Of a stretch of DNA of 64,000 bases, positions 9,835 through 20,354 are shown in pieces. Location of the stretch: positions 1 through 64,000 of the forward strand of contig JBBHKE010001674.1 in assembly GCA_037447655.1 (NCBI GenBank). The letters are read 5' to 3'. The stretch comes from Zygnema cylindricum. Lineage: Eukaryota > Streptophyta > Zygnematophyceae > Zygnematales > Zygnemataceae. The position numbers and the translations under genes were made by a program. How positions within the stretch are numbered: the first letter of the stretch is position 1; each line of letters opens with the position of its first letter. The notes below the pieces were generated by a model. It was not told where the DNA came from. It was given only the letters and a program-made list of their open reading frames with translations, and ran no database searches.

Positions 9835-11509
9835 TGTTGAAAAGAGGTAATTAATAGTTCACTTCCCTATTTTAGTTTTGGTTTAAAGAAAGAGAGTGAG
9901 GATCATAGGCGTGCAATGGCTGCCGCCATATTTAGAAAGTGGCAGTTTTTGAAGTAAAGGGTATTTCAGTAAAATGATGCCTAAGTCTAGATTTGAACTT
10001 GCGACCTCTAGAATCTATACAGCCTAACGCCTTAACTATTCAGGCGTTATGAAACGATACACGTGACGGGTTTCATAAATACATAAACATTAACGCAACA
10101 GCTAATTAACAGCAGACTAACCAAAAGGAGCAATTCCTGCATGTACGCGAATCTGAACCATGTAAAATATGTTTTGATCGGACGGCCGGCATTATAGCCG
10201 CCACGCGAAGTGAGCATTTGGCGGCATACGGAGATAGCGTCACGCGGTGCCACGTGGTGCCACATTATTTGATACCAGAGAAGATGGGAGGAGGAACCAT
10301 GGCTTCCGATTTGACAGGTGTCACCTTGTAGACCTTGTCGTACAATGGTCGTACAATAAGTACATCGCCCATTGTAACTTCGTGTACTTTATAGTGTTCC
10401 TATTGGACTAGGGTTTAGTAGTAGGTAGTCGTGAGTAGGCAGGTCGAGACTTAGTAATATTTAGCAGTGTTGTGTATTGGTAAAAAACTTATCGCGATAA
10501 CACCAATACCGATAGTTATCGGTTATCGAACGGTCAGACGTCCCGATATATCGGTCTGGGACCAACAAATTATATATCGGCGATAATTTTTTAAAATATA
10601 GTATGCGTACAATAGTACTATATAACATACAAAATTATATTATTTTGAGTATATAGCGTTGAATGCCACGTATAAGAATCTGTTCCGCTTATCTATTTAA
10701 CTGAAAATCTTTACGGACAGTGCTGCACATAAACGTAGACAATATAACTTAATACTTTATTGTTATAAAACTATACTATCGAAACGAAAAAAATAAAATA
10801 CATAGTAAAATTTATGAATCAAACTTTTTCTAAAAAAAGACGAAGAGACTGAAAGAAGCAAACGAACACACCTGTCAGACTGCCGCCATTTCCAGACGCC
10901 ATATTTTGAAAATTTTGGCAGAAGGAATTTTGAAAACCCCCTTATATTAGGAATAATCGCGATTTTTTACCGGAATCCGGAGAAAGGGGGTCCGCTGCGC
11001 GTCCGAGGAATACGACGTACAGTTGCGTGTACAGGTCGTACATGTATCTGTACGGTCCGTACAGTTATCGCCGATTGTTATCGTTATCGGCATTATCGCC
11101 AATAAGTACCCGATATTATCGGCTACTTATCGGCGATAAGACCGATGTCGATATATCGTACCAATATATCGATTATCGGGAACCCGTAAAAAGGTCCATA
11201 TCGGTTATCGGTAAATCCTTACCGATACACAACTTAGAAAAATTAGGAGATAGGACCCTCTCTCCCAGAGAGCTTCTATACAAAAGGTCAACTTTGACCC
11301 TCCATAACTTACTGCTCAGGGGAGCAAATTCAGAGATTCTTTTTGCTATCGACTCAGGGGAGTCTTGCCTTCACAAGGGTGCAAGTGGTCAGAGTTTTTG
11401 TCTGCAAGGGTGGCAGTTATTTTTGTTGAAACACAAAGGGGTCAGGATAATCCTAGAGGCTTATTAGAAGCTGTCCACTCTGAGGACTTTTGGAGGTCTC
11501 AGAGTTTCA
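9835..11509 (+). repeat. Element A 3' LTR, split and chimeric
   Basis: 9835-10464 closely matches the 5' LTR. A TIR element follows, and 11234-11509 completes the LTR but resembles C-type tails (ends GGTCTCAGAGTTTCA). The gag start position reads TTG instead of ATG at 11490. Hairpins lie at 11286-11299, 11313-11326 and 11351-11364. Confidence 0.82.
10465..11233. mobile_element. Non-coding TIR element with TATCGG motifs
   Basis: Left end GTGTTGTGTATTGGTAA and right end TTACCGATACACAAC form imperfect terminal inverted repeats. Subterminal regions are full of TATCGG/CCGATA words in both orientations. CAGTGTTG-like ends and such subterminal arrays recall non-autonomous hAT elements, but no clean 8-bp target duplication is visible. 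The left flank ends ACTTAGTAATATTTAG and the right flank begins ACTTAGAAAAATTAG. Confidence 0.6.
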
Positions 11510-12103
11510 AGATGCAAGTTTTACGGTGTACAGTAATTGAAGTGACGCCGGGAATTCCGCGGGTAACTCGGAGATTAATATTTGCGTGGGCTACGCCGTC
11601 CATACATCTAATCATTATTTATTTCGATCAAAGTGACACCGAGAGTCTCGAGGGTATCAGGGTGATATATGTTCGAACGAGGGGTGGCGTCCGTACTTTT
11701 GTTTCCTATTGCAGATTTTTGGCGTGACGCAATGTACAATTTCGAGACATTTATTCCGCAACGTATAACTTTAGAATGTCGGTGATGCGACGTCTGATTT
11801 CAAATATTGGTGACTCGATGTACGATTTCGAAACATTGGCGACGCAACATGGGATTTGGAAATGTTCGCAACGCACGTTGATTGGTGTATTTTAACTCGT
11901 GAACCCATGTAGGTTCACACATTCATATGTAATTAGGAAGGGTTTGAATCCGCGGATTGTTGAATTTTGTAGCGTAGGCATATGGTTCAGGTCGCTTATT
12001 GGCCAAGACCCAAATTTGGCGCAGATTGTAAAGTGAAGTACTCTCACGTTATTAGTTAGTTAGGAATGTCAAAAATTAGTACTTTGGCTATTTCTTTAGT
12101 ACT
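11510..12103. other. Unrecognised spacer with a degenerate minisatellite
   Basis: No gene or transposon end was recognised. The region contains a worn tandem repeat (11726-11878) and a TTGAATTTTGTAGC-type AT-rich stretch. It separates element A from the next LTR fragment. Confidence 0.4.
11726..11878 (+). repeat. Degenerate ~29-bp tandem repeat
   Basis: About five diverged units share a GACGCAATGTACGATTTCG-like core followed by AAACATTGG. Unit lengths are 26-32 bp. The copies are too diverged for recent expansion. Confidence 0.6.
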
Positions 12104-12440
12104 GTTGAAATTTATGTATTTTCTAGGTATGTATTGGAAAAATAAATAGAGTAAGTCAGCAAAGACAGCCTGCTTCTCGCTCAACTCTCTCCGATCCCCA
12201 TACTTGTTGCAGTCACTGAAGACCACAGAGAGAGCTAGAGCCATGGCTGTCTAAAGAGGATAGGCTAATTTGTAAATTGTACCAAAATGGTTGTGACGGT
12301 TCCAGGATTTGATCATGGTACCTACATCCTATAATAGACGTTAGATTTAGCTTATAGCTTAGAGTAAACGATGGCATATGTAAGGTACAATAGGTATTTA
12401 TAAATAGACAAGAAGAGAGTTGTAACAAACTAACAAATAA
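12104..12440 (+). repeat. 5' part of a B-type LTR
   Basis: Begins TGTTGAAATTTATGTATTTT and continues through the conserved CTTGTTGCAGTCACTGAAG and GAGCCATGGCT box, then a GGATTTGATC tRNA-like box, as in the E 3' LTR (61175 onward). It is truncated about 340 bp in. No body is attached. Confidence 0.65.
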
Positions 12441-12815
12441 CCAAAAACTACTCTAGACCAGATTTGAACCATGGTCTGTGATTATATTTGTAGAGGTAAG
12501 CCTTAACCAATAAGGTGTTATCGAAACGATACACGTGACAGGAAAAGTCCATACCGTTTCCTGTGGAACCTTCTAGAAGCTTCTGCTTTGCACGCCTGTA
12601 ACTTTTGATCTACGTATCCAAATCTTGCTCTCTATAGCTCGTTCGAAAGCTCTTTCTCTGTAGATAAGGATCGTCTGGTCGCGTGCTCGATTTAACCATT
12701 TAACAAGAAAGTTATTCCACTTTGCACTTCTGCACTGTGCTTCTCCATTGCGCCACTGCGCTCTCTCCCTTTAATGCACTATCTTATGAACTAACTTAGG
12801 ATTACTTTCTCAACA
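12441..12815 (-). repeat. LTR fragment with tRNA-like module
   Basis: On the minus strand it begins TGTTGAGAAAG at 12815, directly after a GGAG purine run. At 12452-12523 the minus strand reads TTGGTTAAGGCTTA and then GGTTCAAATC, near-consensus RNA polymerase III A and B boxes. The acceptor stems are not intact. The low-coordinate end is undefined. Confidence 0.5.
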
Positions 12816-13948
12816 CTCCTATCATCATACTTTCCAGTATATGAAGCCAATTCCATTAAATATTGGTACCCTAGAGGGTGGGCCCAAAACCTCAAACTCT
12901 GAGACCTCCATAAGTCCTCAGAGTGGACAGCTTCCAAGAAGCCTCTTGGATAACTATGACCCCTTTGTGTTTCAGCAAAAATAGCTGCCACCCTGGCAAA
13001 CAAAAACTCTGACCACCTGCTTTCTTGTGAAGGTAAGACTTCCCTGAGTCTATAGCAAAAAGAATCTCTTAATTTGCTCCCTTGAGCAGTAAGTTATGGA
13101 GGGTCAAAGTTGACTTTTTGTACAGAAGCTCTCTAGGAGAGAGGGTCCTATCTCCTAATTTTTCTAAGTCCTATCTCTCTCAAAGACTCTATCTACTAAC
13201 GTACGGAACCAATCAAGATATAGTTTCATACGCAAAAGTACAGTTGTCGGTGTACTTTATGTACAAACATTGTAGGACATGGCCTAAATGTCGACACATG
13301 TCATATCAGGATTCGATGCCATAATCTCCGGAGATTCCACGATCCAACGTAATTTTGCCATGTGTCATCCGATGTGGCGATGGCCACAAACCGCCAAAAT
13401 CTTCTTCCGCGATCTCGACTCTAATTTCGGCCGTCCGATTTAATTCAGATTTAATCGTAGCCGTAATAAATACATGCGCGGTATTCGTTTCACTTACGAA
13501 ATAAATGCGCGGTATTCAATTCTTGTTCGTACCGGAATCCGTAGTTTATATATTACCGGATCTATGTATTGCGTAATTTATTACAGTTAAATGATTTAAC
13601 GTACGTATACATATTTAAATAAATATCAAACTATATACTATGTAACACTAATGTTAGACTTATCGGCTAAGGCTACCGGCTACTAAATGTCTTCCGGCCG
13701 GTAGGTACAAGGATCATATACTGTAGCCGGCATAATATTTTATATAAATATACCCCCAACTAATATAAATTTCCCGTAAACCTCTGGATAGCCTAGGTAG
13801 CCATGGCTCTAGCTCCCTCTCGAATTTTTCAGTGACTGCGACAAGTTTGAGAGTTTGGAGAGAGAATTTAGAGCTAGACTGCCTCGGCTTCTTTCTATAT
13901 TTCTATTTAGACCTAGAAAATACTAAACATGGACCATTAATTTGTACA
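12816..13948 (-). mobile_element. LTR C1 with a 76-bp gag stub
   Basis: LTR C1 is 12892-13948 (minus; starts TGTACAAATTAATGG). It is followed by a degenerate half-tRNA PBS (GGTTTTGGGCCC) and about 15 further gag codons, then a jump to a purine run and another LTR start at 12815. The gag start ATG (12911-12909) lies in the LTR. The frame stays open across the PBS as E-F-E-V-L-G-P-P-S-R-V-P. It is either a drastic internal deletion or a TRIM-like derivative. Confidence 0.75.
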
Positions 13949-14651
13949 CAAAGTACAATAATGTTGGATAGTATGGATTGTACAAAATTTCATTTTTTTT
14001 GCGTTTTTTGCTTACTCAACTGTAACAAATTTTATTTTATGTGAATCAACCGCCTGAATTCACTCGGCGTGCCAAATTTGGCAACTGAAGTTGTTCTAAA
14101 TTGAACATAGATCGAATACGGTAGTCGGTTATGATTTCGGAAAACTGTTTGCGACCTATGCCTAACCCTTAACCTCACCCCCCGTGTTGCACCGGTGGGG
14201 GGTGGGGGTGAGAGTGCTTTTGATTTTTTTTTGAAACCCAAAGTCATTTCAATATATCGCGTCAAAATTTTGTTGAAATACCGGAACGCATAGCGATATC
14301 AACTTCTGGATATATCATGCACTCAAAATTAGGTACATGTCCAATATCGGTAAGGGGCCCTTAAAAGGCAATACTACAAAACGTAATGGAAAAAAGGCGC
14401 AACAATGGATGACAAAATGAGGGTGAGTCTATATTTCCAGTAGACCTGTAAAAACCTTTACGGAAGGCACACGACTTGTACGTCGTATAGGCTTGTCATC
14501 GCGTGTTCGTCGTAGAAACATTTTTGCTTTTACAAATTGGTACATGTCTAGGGTGTGGCTTCTGTCCTCGTGTGGAAAATACTCACACATGTAATTTTGT
14601 GACCTCATTTGGTACACATAAAGTTCAGCTTATATGAATCCTCTAGGATAA
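13949..14651. other. Unrecognised spacer
   Basis: No coding or LTR signature. It holds a C/G-rich inverted repeat: CTCACCCCC at 14174-14182 pairs with GGGGGTGAG at 14204-14212. The 77-codon minus-strand frame over it is probably incidental. Confidence 0.4.
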
Positions 14652-15699
14652 TGAAACTTTGAGACCTCCATAAGTCTCAGAGTGGACAACTTCCAAGAAG
14701 CCTCTAGGATAACCCTCGCCCCTTTGTGTTTCAGCAATAACAACTGCCACCTTGGCAGACAAAAACTCTGACCACCTTCACATCTTAAAGGTAAGACTCC
14801 CCTAAGTCGATTGCAAAAAGAATCTTTGAATTTGCTCCCCTGAGCAGTAAGTTATGGAGGGTCAAAGATGACCTTTTGTACAGAAGCTCTATGGGAGAGA
14901 GGATCCTATCTCCTAATTTTTCTAAGTCCTATCTCTCTCACAGACTATATCTAATGATGTACGGAGCCAATTAGATTACACTTCTGTACGCAAACGTACA
15001 ATTGCTTGTGTACTTTCTGTACGGACACTATACGACATGGCCTAAATGTCGACACATGGTATATCTCGATTCGCTCCCTTAATCCTCGGAGATGCCACAA
15101 TCCAATGTCATTCCGCCACGTGTCATCCAATCTGGCAATGACCAAAAACCGCAAAAATCCTCTTCTGCGATCGCGGCGTTAATTCCGGCCGTCCGATTAA
15201 TTTCACATTTAATTATAGCCGTAATATGCGCGTTATTCGTTTTGCTAAAGAAATAAATGCGCGGTATTGGTTTCTTACCCGTACCGTAATCCGTACTTTT
15301 ACATTACTCGATCTATATATCCTGTAAACAAATACAGTTAAATAAATTATCCTACCTAGTAATGTTTAATTAAATATCAAACCATAAAGTACGTAACTTT
15401 TGTTAAAGTCTAAACGGCTAAGGCTACTGGTTATCGCCTTCTTGCCGTCCGGCCGGTACCACTATCAAATCCTGTGACTGACACATATCTTTTAAGTAAA
15501 TAAACCCCTAACTAATGTATATTTCCCGTAAACCTCTTCATAGCCTAGGTAGCCATGGCTCTAGCTTCCTCTCCAATTTCTCAATGACTGCGAAAAAATT
15601 GAGAGTTAGAGAGAGAACTTAGAGGTAGACTGCCTCGACTTCTTTCTATATTTCTATTTAGACCAAGAAAATACTTAAAACGGACCATTAATTTATACA
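14652..15699 (-). repeat. LTR C2 (3' LTR of D1)
   Basis: 1,048 bp; starts TGTATAAATTAATGG and ends AAGTTTCA. The ATG at 14671-14669 is exactly 20 nt from the LTR end. Conserved leader hairpins are present, including the wobble variant GACTT-AGGG-GAGTC. Confidence 0.85.
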
Positions 15700-15712
15700 C
15701 TCCCCTTATTTT

Positions 15713-17011
15713 CAAGTCTATCTTTAATTTCAGACACCACTTCTCCCTCTAGAAAATTAGCTTAGGGGAAGGCACAGGATTGATCATCATATCTGCTACC
15801 ATCTCATTATCTGGTCAGTACTCTAAACTGATAATTTTGTTTTCTACTTTCTCTCTAACAAAGCTGAGTCTAATGTCCATGTGTTTGGCTTTAAAATGAT
15901 GTTTAGGATTGGCAGAAATAGCGATTGTTGCCTGATTATCACAAAATATTTTCTGCACACCACTCTTAAGGTGACCAAGCTCACCAAGCAAAGACTTGAC
16001 CCACATCAATTCTTTTACAGCAGAGCAAGAGGCCATATACCCAGCCTCCATGGTGAGACAGAGCAATAAATTTTTGTTGTTTGCTACTCAAACAGCAAGC
16101 CCCATCACCCACATATAATACATATCCAGAAGTGCAACTCCTCATCGGAGAATCACCATAAATGGCATCACTCGAAGTAGTGATGTCAATATTCTCCCCA
16201 CCCAAATGCAACCATAGATCCCTAGTTCCTATCAAATATCTAAGGACTCTCTTAGCTGCCTCCCAATCCCTCTTTTCTACTCAGCACTCCTACAGCTGCA
16301 GCTAAATCCGGCCGGATACAATTCTTAATATATATTAGAATCCCACTACTTGCTTGTAAGGAATATTCTGCGTGAATTTTTGTTCTTCAAGAGATAATTC
16401 CTTGTCTAAGACTATGACTCCTTTTTCCTCACTCCTCTCACTTCCCTTGTTCAACTCTATTGGAGTTGTACAACTATTTGTTTTATCCATCTGAAATTTT
16501 TCAAGCATGTTCCTTATTGCTTCCTTTTGAGTCAATCTTATAATCTTTCTTTTTGGGTCTCTCTCTACTTGAATTCCCAACATATATTTTACTTCCCCCA
16601 TATGCTTCATTTCAAATCTCCCCTTAAGATCGGTTTTCAGTTTATTAATTTTCCATTGATTTACTTAAAACAAACACATCATCAACATAAATTACAATAA
16701 ATATAAAACCTTCCTCATCTTCGAAAACATAGATTGAGTGATCTGAGCTGATCACGATAAATCTCAGACTAGTAAGAAACTCATGAAGCTTCTTATTCCA
16801 CTGTCGAGGAGCCTGTTTCAAACCATAAAGATATTTAATTAGCCGGCATACCTACTCTCCTCTCTTTCCTCCAAAAACCCTTCGGGTTGTCGCATGAAGA
16901 TCTCCTCTTCCAATTCTGCATGTAAAAAGGTTGTCTTGATGTTCATCTAGTGCACTTCTTTATCTTCCGATGTTGCTAGGCTGAGAAGTATGCGGACGGA
17001 GGGAAGTCTGA
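15713..17011 (-). pseudogene. pol: D1 reverse transcriptase-RNase H remnant
   Basis: RT motifs on the minus strand: F-L-E-E-R-G-E near 16870, A-P-R-Q-W-N near 16800, I-Y-V-D-D near 16690 and M-L-G-I-Q-V-E-R-D near 16570. RNase H follows: T-S-G-Y-V-L-Y-V-G-D-G-A-C-C (about 16120), M-E-A-G-Y-M-A-S (about 16050) and C-D-N-Q-A-T (about 15945). Several frameshifts separate the open segments 16335-16610, 15981-16235 and 15815-16066. Protease, integrase and gag are absent. Confidence 0.87.
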
Positions 17012-17175
17012 CAGGCCTCCCATGGAAAAAAGGCGATCGCAATTATTAGTGCGCTTGAGGTTTGGAAGTGTTACGTTGAAGGGAAGCGGATCACGATAAT
17101 CACCGATCACCACGCCCTACAATATCTTCAATCACAGCCAAAGTTGTCAAAAAAATAGGCGTGGATTTGAGGCAA
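17012..17175 (+). pseudogene. pol: Ty3/gypsy RNase H fragment
   Basis: About 50 codons: A-I-A-I-I-S-A-L-E-V-W-K-C-Y-V-E-G-K, then I-T-D-H-H-A-L-Q-Y-L and Q-P-K-L-S. This is the core of a gypsy-type RNase H (usual form: T-D-H-x-A-L-x-Y-L). It is isolated: the flanks are copia RT on the left and a copia LTR tail on the right. It is probably filler captured at a break or the scar of a nested insertion. Confidence 0.75.
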
Positions 17176-17572
17176 TTGGTGCCCATGAAAAAGAAGAAGA
17201 AGCAGCAACAACAGCAGTTGCCATAATCACAATCAAAGTACAAAGAGGAAACTTTCACGAACACCCACAAATGATCAACTTCACAATAAAGCTCCAAGCA
17301 AATAAGACACACAACAGGTCTCCAAATTTAGCACAATGAAGAAAATAAACCAAAGAAAAAACATGCAGAATTTCATACAATTCTGCCTAAAGATGAATAT
17401 GATCTTATAATTCAAAAAACCCAAAAAGAGCTTCGCAAATTTTCATACAAAAAAAATCCTAACTTCCAAAATATTCTAAGTCCTACATATACACGTGAGC
17501 CTACAACTGATCTAAACCATACCACAATTACCATGGTCCACCGGTACACTAAATCTTTACCAAACCAAACCT
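17176..17572 (-). repeat. G'-type LTR tail and gag start, minus strand
   Basis: Reverse complement of this stretch aligns with 37655-38030, including ATGTAGGACTTAGAATATTTTGG and the TGTGTCTTATTTGCTTGGAG region. The end of the LTR with its Ser-rich gag start is replaced by a GAA/CAG-rich stretch (17186-17217). Confidence 0.7.
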
Positions 17573-17583
17573 TTGTCGTCTGC

Positions 17584-18733
17584 TGAAACTCTGAGACCTC
17601 CATAAGTCCTCAAAGTGGACAGCTTCTAAAAGATCTCGAGGGAAACCTTTGTGTTTCAACAAAAACAACTTCCACCTTGGTGAAAATGTGAGACCTCCAT
17701 AAGTCCTCATAGTGGACAACTTCCAAGAAGCCTCTAGGATAACACTGACCCATTTGTGTTTCAGCAAAAAGAACTGACACCCTGGCAAACAAAAACTCTA
17801 ACCACCTGCACCCTTGTGAAGGCAAGAATCCCCTGAGTCGATAGCAAAAAGAATCTCAGAATTTGCTCCCTTGAGCAGTAAGTTATAGAGGGTCAAAGTT
17901 GACCTTTTGTAGAGAAGCTCTCTAGGAGAGAGGGTCGTATCTCCTAATTTTTCTAAGTCCTTCTCTCTCACAGACTCTATCTACTGATGTACAAAATCAA
18001 TCAGATTACAGTTTCGTACGCAAAAGTACAGCTGCCGGTGTACTTTATGTACGGACATTGTACGACATGGCCTAAATGTCGACACATGTCATATCCAGAT
18101 TTGGTGCAATAATCTCCGGAGATACCACGATCCAATGTAATTTCGCCACGTGTCATCCGATGTGGCGATGGCCACAAACCGCCAAAATCTTCTTCCGCGA
18201 TCTCGGCGCTAATTCTCGGCGTCTGATTAAATTCGAATTTAATCGTAGCCGTAATAAATACATGCGCGGTATTTGTTTCACTAAAGAAATAAATGCGCGG
18301 TATTGATTTCTTGTCCGTACTGTAATCCGTACTTATACATTACCGGATCTATGTATCCTGTAAACAATTACAGTTAAAGGAATTATCGTACGTATTAATG
18401 TTTAAGAAAATATCAAACCATATAGTACGTAATACTAGTCCTAAACTTAACAGCTAAAGATACCGGCTACCTGTGTTGCCGGCCGGTAGGTACCGGGATC
18501 AAATCCTGTGGGCGGCACATACCTTTTATTAAATAAACCCCTAATTAATATAAGTTTCCTGTAAACCTATGGATAGCCTAGGTAGCCATGGCTCTAGCTC
18601 CCTCTTCGATTTCTCAGTGACTGTGACAAGTTTAAGAGTTGGAGAGAGAAGTTAGAGGTAGACTGCCTCGACTTCTTTCTATATTTCTATTTAGACCTAG
18701 AAAACACTAAAATATGGACCATTAATTTCTACA
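17584..18733 (-). repeat. LTR C3 with duplicated tail
   Basis: Starts TGTAGAAATTAATGG at 18733 and ends AGAGTTTCA at 17584. The last ~97 bp are present twice (17584-17680 and 17681-about 17780). ATGs at 17603-17601 and 17700-17698 both sit 20 nt from a TTTCA-like end. No attached body was seen, so it may be a solo LTR, but no target duplication is readable. Confidence 0.78.
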
Positions 18734-19258
18734 CCTGGGAGACAATAACTCGGACCAACTTCACCCCTATGAAGGCAAGACTCTCCTAAGTCAATAACAA
18801 AAAGAATCTTTGAATTTGCTCCCCTGAGCAGTAGGTTATGGTGGGTCAAAGTTGACCTTTTGTATAGATGCTCTCTGGGAGAGAGGGTCCTATCTCTTAA
18901 TTTTTCTAAGTCCTCTCTCTCTCATGAACTCTATCTACTGATGTACGGAAACAATCAGCTTACTCCTCCGTACATAAAAGTACAGCTGCCGGTGTACTTT
19001 CTGTACAAATATTGTACGACATGGCCTTAATGTCGACACGTGGCAACTCCCGATTTGCTCCCTTAATCCTCAAAGATACCGCGATCCAATGTCATTCCGC
19101 CACATGTCATCCGATGTGGCGATGATCAAAAACCGTCGACTTTCCCTTCCGCAATCTCGGCGTTTAATTTCAGCCGTCCAATTAAATTTTCATTTAATCG
19201 TAGCCGTAATAAATACATGCGCGGTATTCGTTTCCGTAAATAAATAAATGCGCGGTAC
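18734..19258 (-). repeat. LTR C4 fragment fused to pol
   Basis: C-type LTR sequence beginning inside the leader hairpins (GACTT-AGGA-GAGTC) and running into U3. It stops at about 19258 and joins D2 RT coding sequence. Both LTR ends are missing, so the junction reflects a deletion. Confidence 0.7.
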
Positions 19259-20354
19259 ACTTCCCCCATATTCTTTATTTCAAATCTCCCTTTAACATCG
19301 ATTTTCAGTTTATTAATTTTTTCCATTGATTTACTTAAAACAAGCACATCATCAACATTTATTCCAATAAATATAAAACCTTCCTCATCTTCGAAAACAT
19401 AGATTGAGTGATCTGAGCTAGTTAGGATATATCTCAGACTGGTAAGAAACTCATCAAGCTTCTTATTCTACTATCGAGGCGCCTGTTTCAAACCATAAAG
19501 AGATTTAATCAGCCGGCATACCTTACTCTCCTCTCCTTCCTCCACAAACCCTTCGGGTTGTCGCATGAAGATCTCCTCTTCCAATTCCCCATGCAAAAAG
19601 GCTGTCTTGATGTCCATGTGGTGCACTTCTATGTCTTCCGTTGCTGCCAGGCTAAGAAGTATGCGGACGGAGGGAAATGTGACCACCGGGGCAAACGTTT
19701 CCTCGTAGTCAATTCCCTCCTTTTGTGTAAATCCTTTTGCCACTAGTCGGGCCTTGTAGGGCTCGATTGTGTTATCTAGGTTAAGTTTTAATTTGAAAAC
19801 CCACTTACAACTGATTGGTTTCGGTTAGGTGGACAATCCACCAGCTCCCAAGTATCGGTTGCCATAATTGAGGCCATCTCCTCATTCATGGCTGTCTTCC
19901 ACCGATTTCTTTCTGGACAAGTCATCGCCTCTCCATAAGTTTGAGGTTCATCTTGATGAGATAGTTTAGTTACCTTGTTATTAACCTGTTTTTCTTGCAG
20001 TCTTTTGCTACTTCTCCTTCTCCCCTCAAAATCTGAGGTTAGAATAGATGGTTCTCGTGGATTCTTTCGAACAAACTTGGCTTTTCCCCTATCCCTTGAT
20101 TGTGAATCAATTTCCACCACGTCTTCTGCTTCGGGTAGAGTTGTCACTGGAGTTTCCACAATCGAGTCCTTTTCGGTCTGATTTGTTCGTGCAAGAATGT
20201 CATCTTCTCTAAAACCCAGATAGTTAGGAAGCTCAAAGTCATCGGAAATTTTTGACTCAAATCTGATATTTACTGACTTTCTATACTTGAAGGGATCCAC
20301 AGACTTTCCTTCATCCATAACTACTAGATGCTTTACTAAGATTATATCTTCCAT
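19259..20354 (-). pseudogene. pol: D2 linker and reverse transcriptase
   Basis: The open segment 20354-19788 covers the integrase C-terminal tail, an acidic linker and the RT start (D-E-P-Q-T-Y, then W-E-L-V-D-C-P-P). A frameshift falls at the following K-P-I-G-C-K-W box. RT continues at 19743-19471 (A-K-G-F-T-Q-K-E-G-I-D-Y-E-E-T-F-A-P to L-K-Q-A-P-R). The Y-V-D-D region near 19350 is altered (the + strand reads ATCATCAACATTTATTCC, implying N-V-D-D). The sequence then runs into the LTR C4 junction. Confidence 0.87.

Larger units (their letters stand above)
3352..11509 (+). mobile_element. Ty1/copia element A (decayed, interrupted)
   Basis: Order: 5' LTR, half-tRNA PBS, gag, protease, integrase, reverse transcriptase, RNase H, PPT, 3' LTR. 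Integrase lies before RT, which defines copia. The 5' LTR is split by solo LTR S and the 3' LTR by a TIR element. Without these the LTRs are about 888 and 900 bp. The U3 parts of the two LTRs are very similar, but the last 270 bp of the 3' LTR resemble the C-type LTRs instead. That explains why no target duplication matches (GAACA before 3352, AGATG after 11509). Stops and frameshifts make it non-functional. Confidence 0.9.
14652..17011 (-). mobile_element. Truncated copia element D1
   Basis: Minus strand: partial RT, RNase H, polypurine tract (AAAATAAGGGGAG, about 15712-15700), then 3' LTR C2 (14652-15699). The 5' half is missing. At about 17011 the RT sequence breaks off into an unrelated gypsy RNase H fragment. 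Confidence 0.85.

Noticed and set aside
11027-11467. 146-codon + strand ORF
   Set aside because: It spans the end of the TIR element and the LTR tail, two unrelated sequences, so it is a chance frame.
12452-12523. A functional tRNA gene
   Set aside because: A and B boxes are near consensus, but acceptor and anticodon stems do not pair and the segment is part of an LTR fragment.
14032-14265. 77-codon minus-strand ORF
   Set aside because: It runs over a C/G inverted repeat, and no homology or start context supports it.
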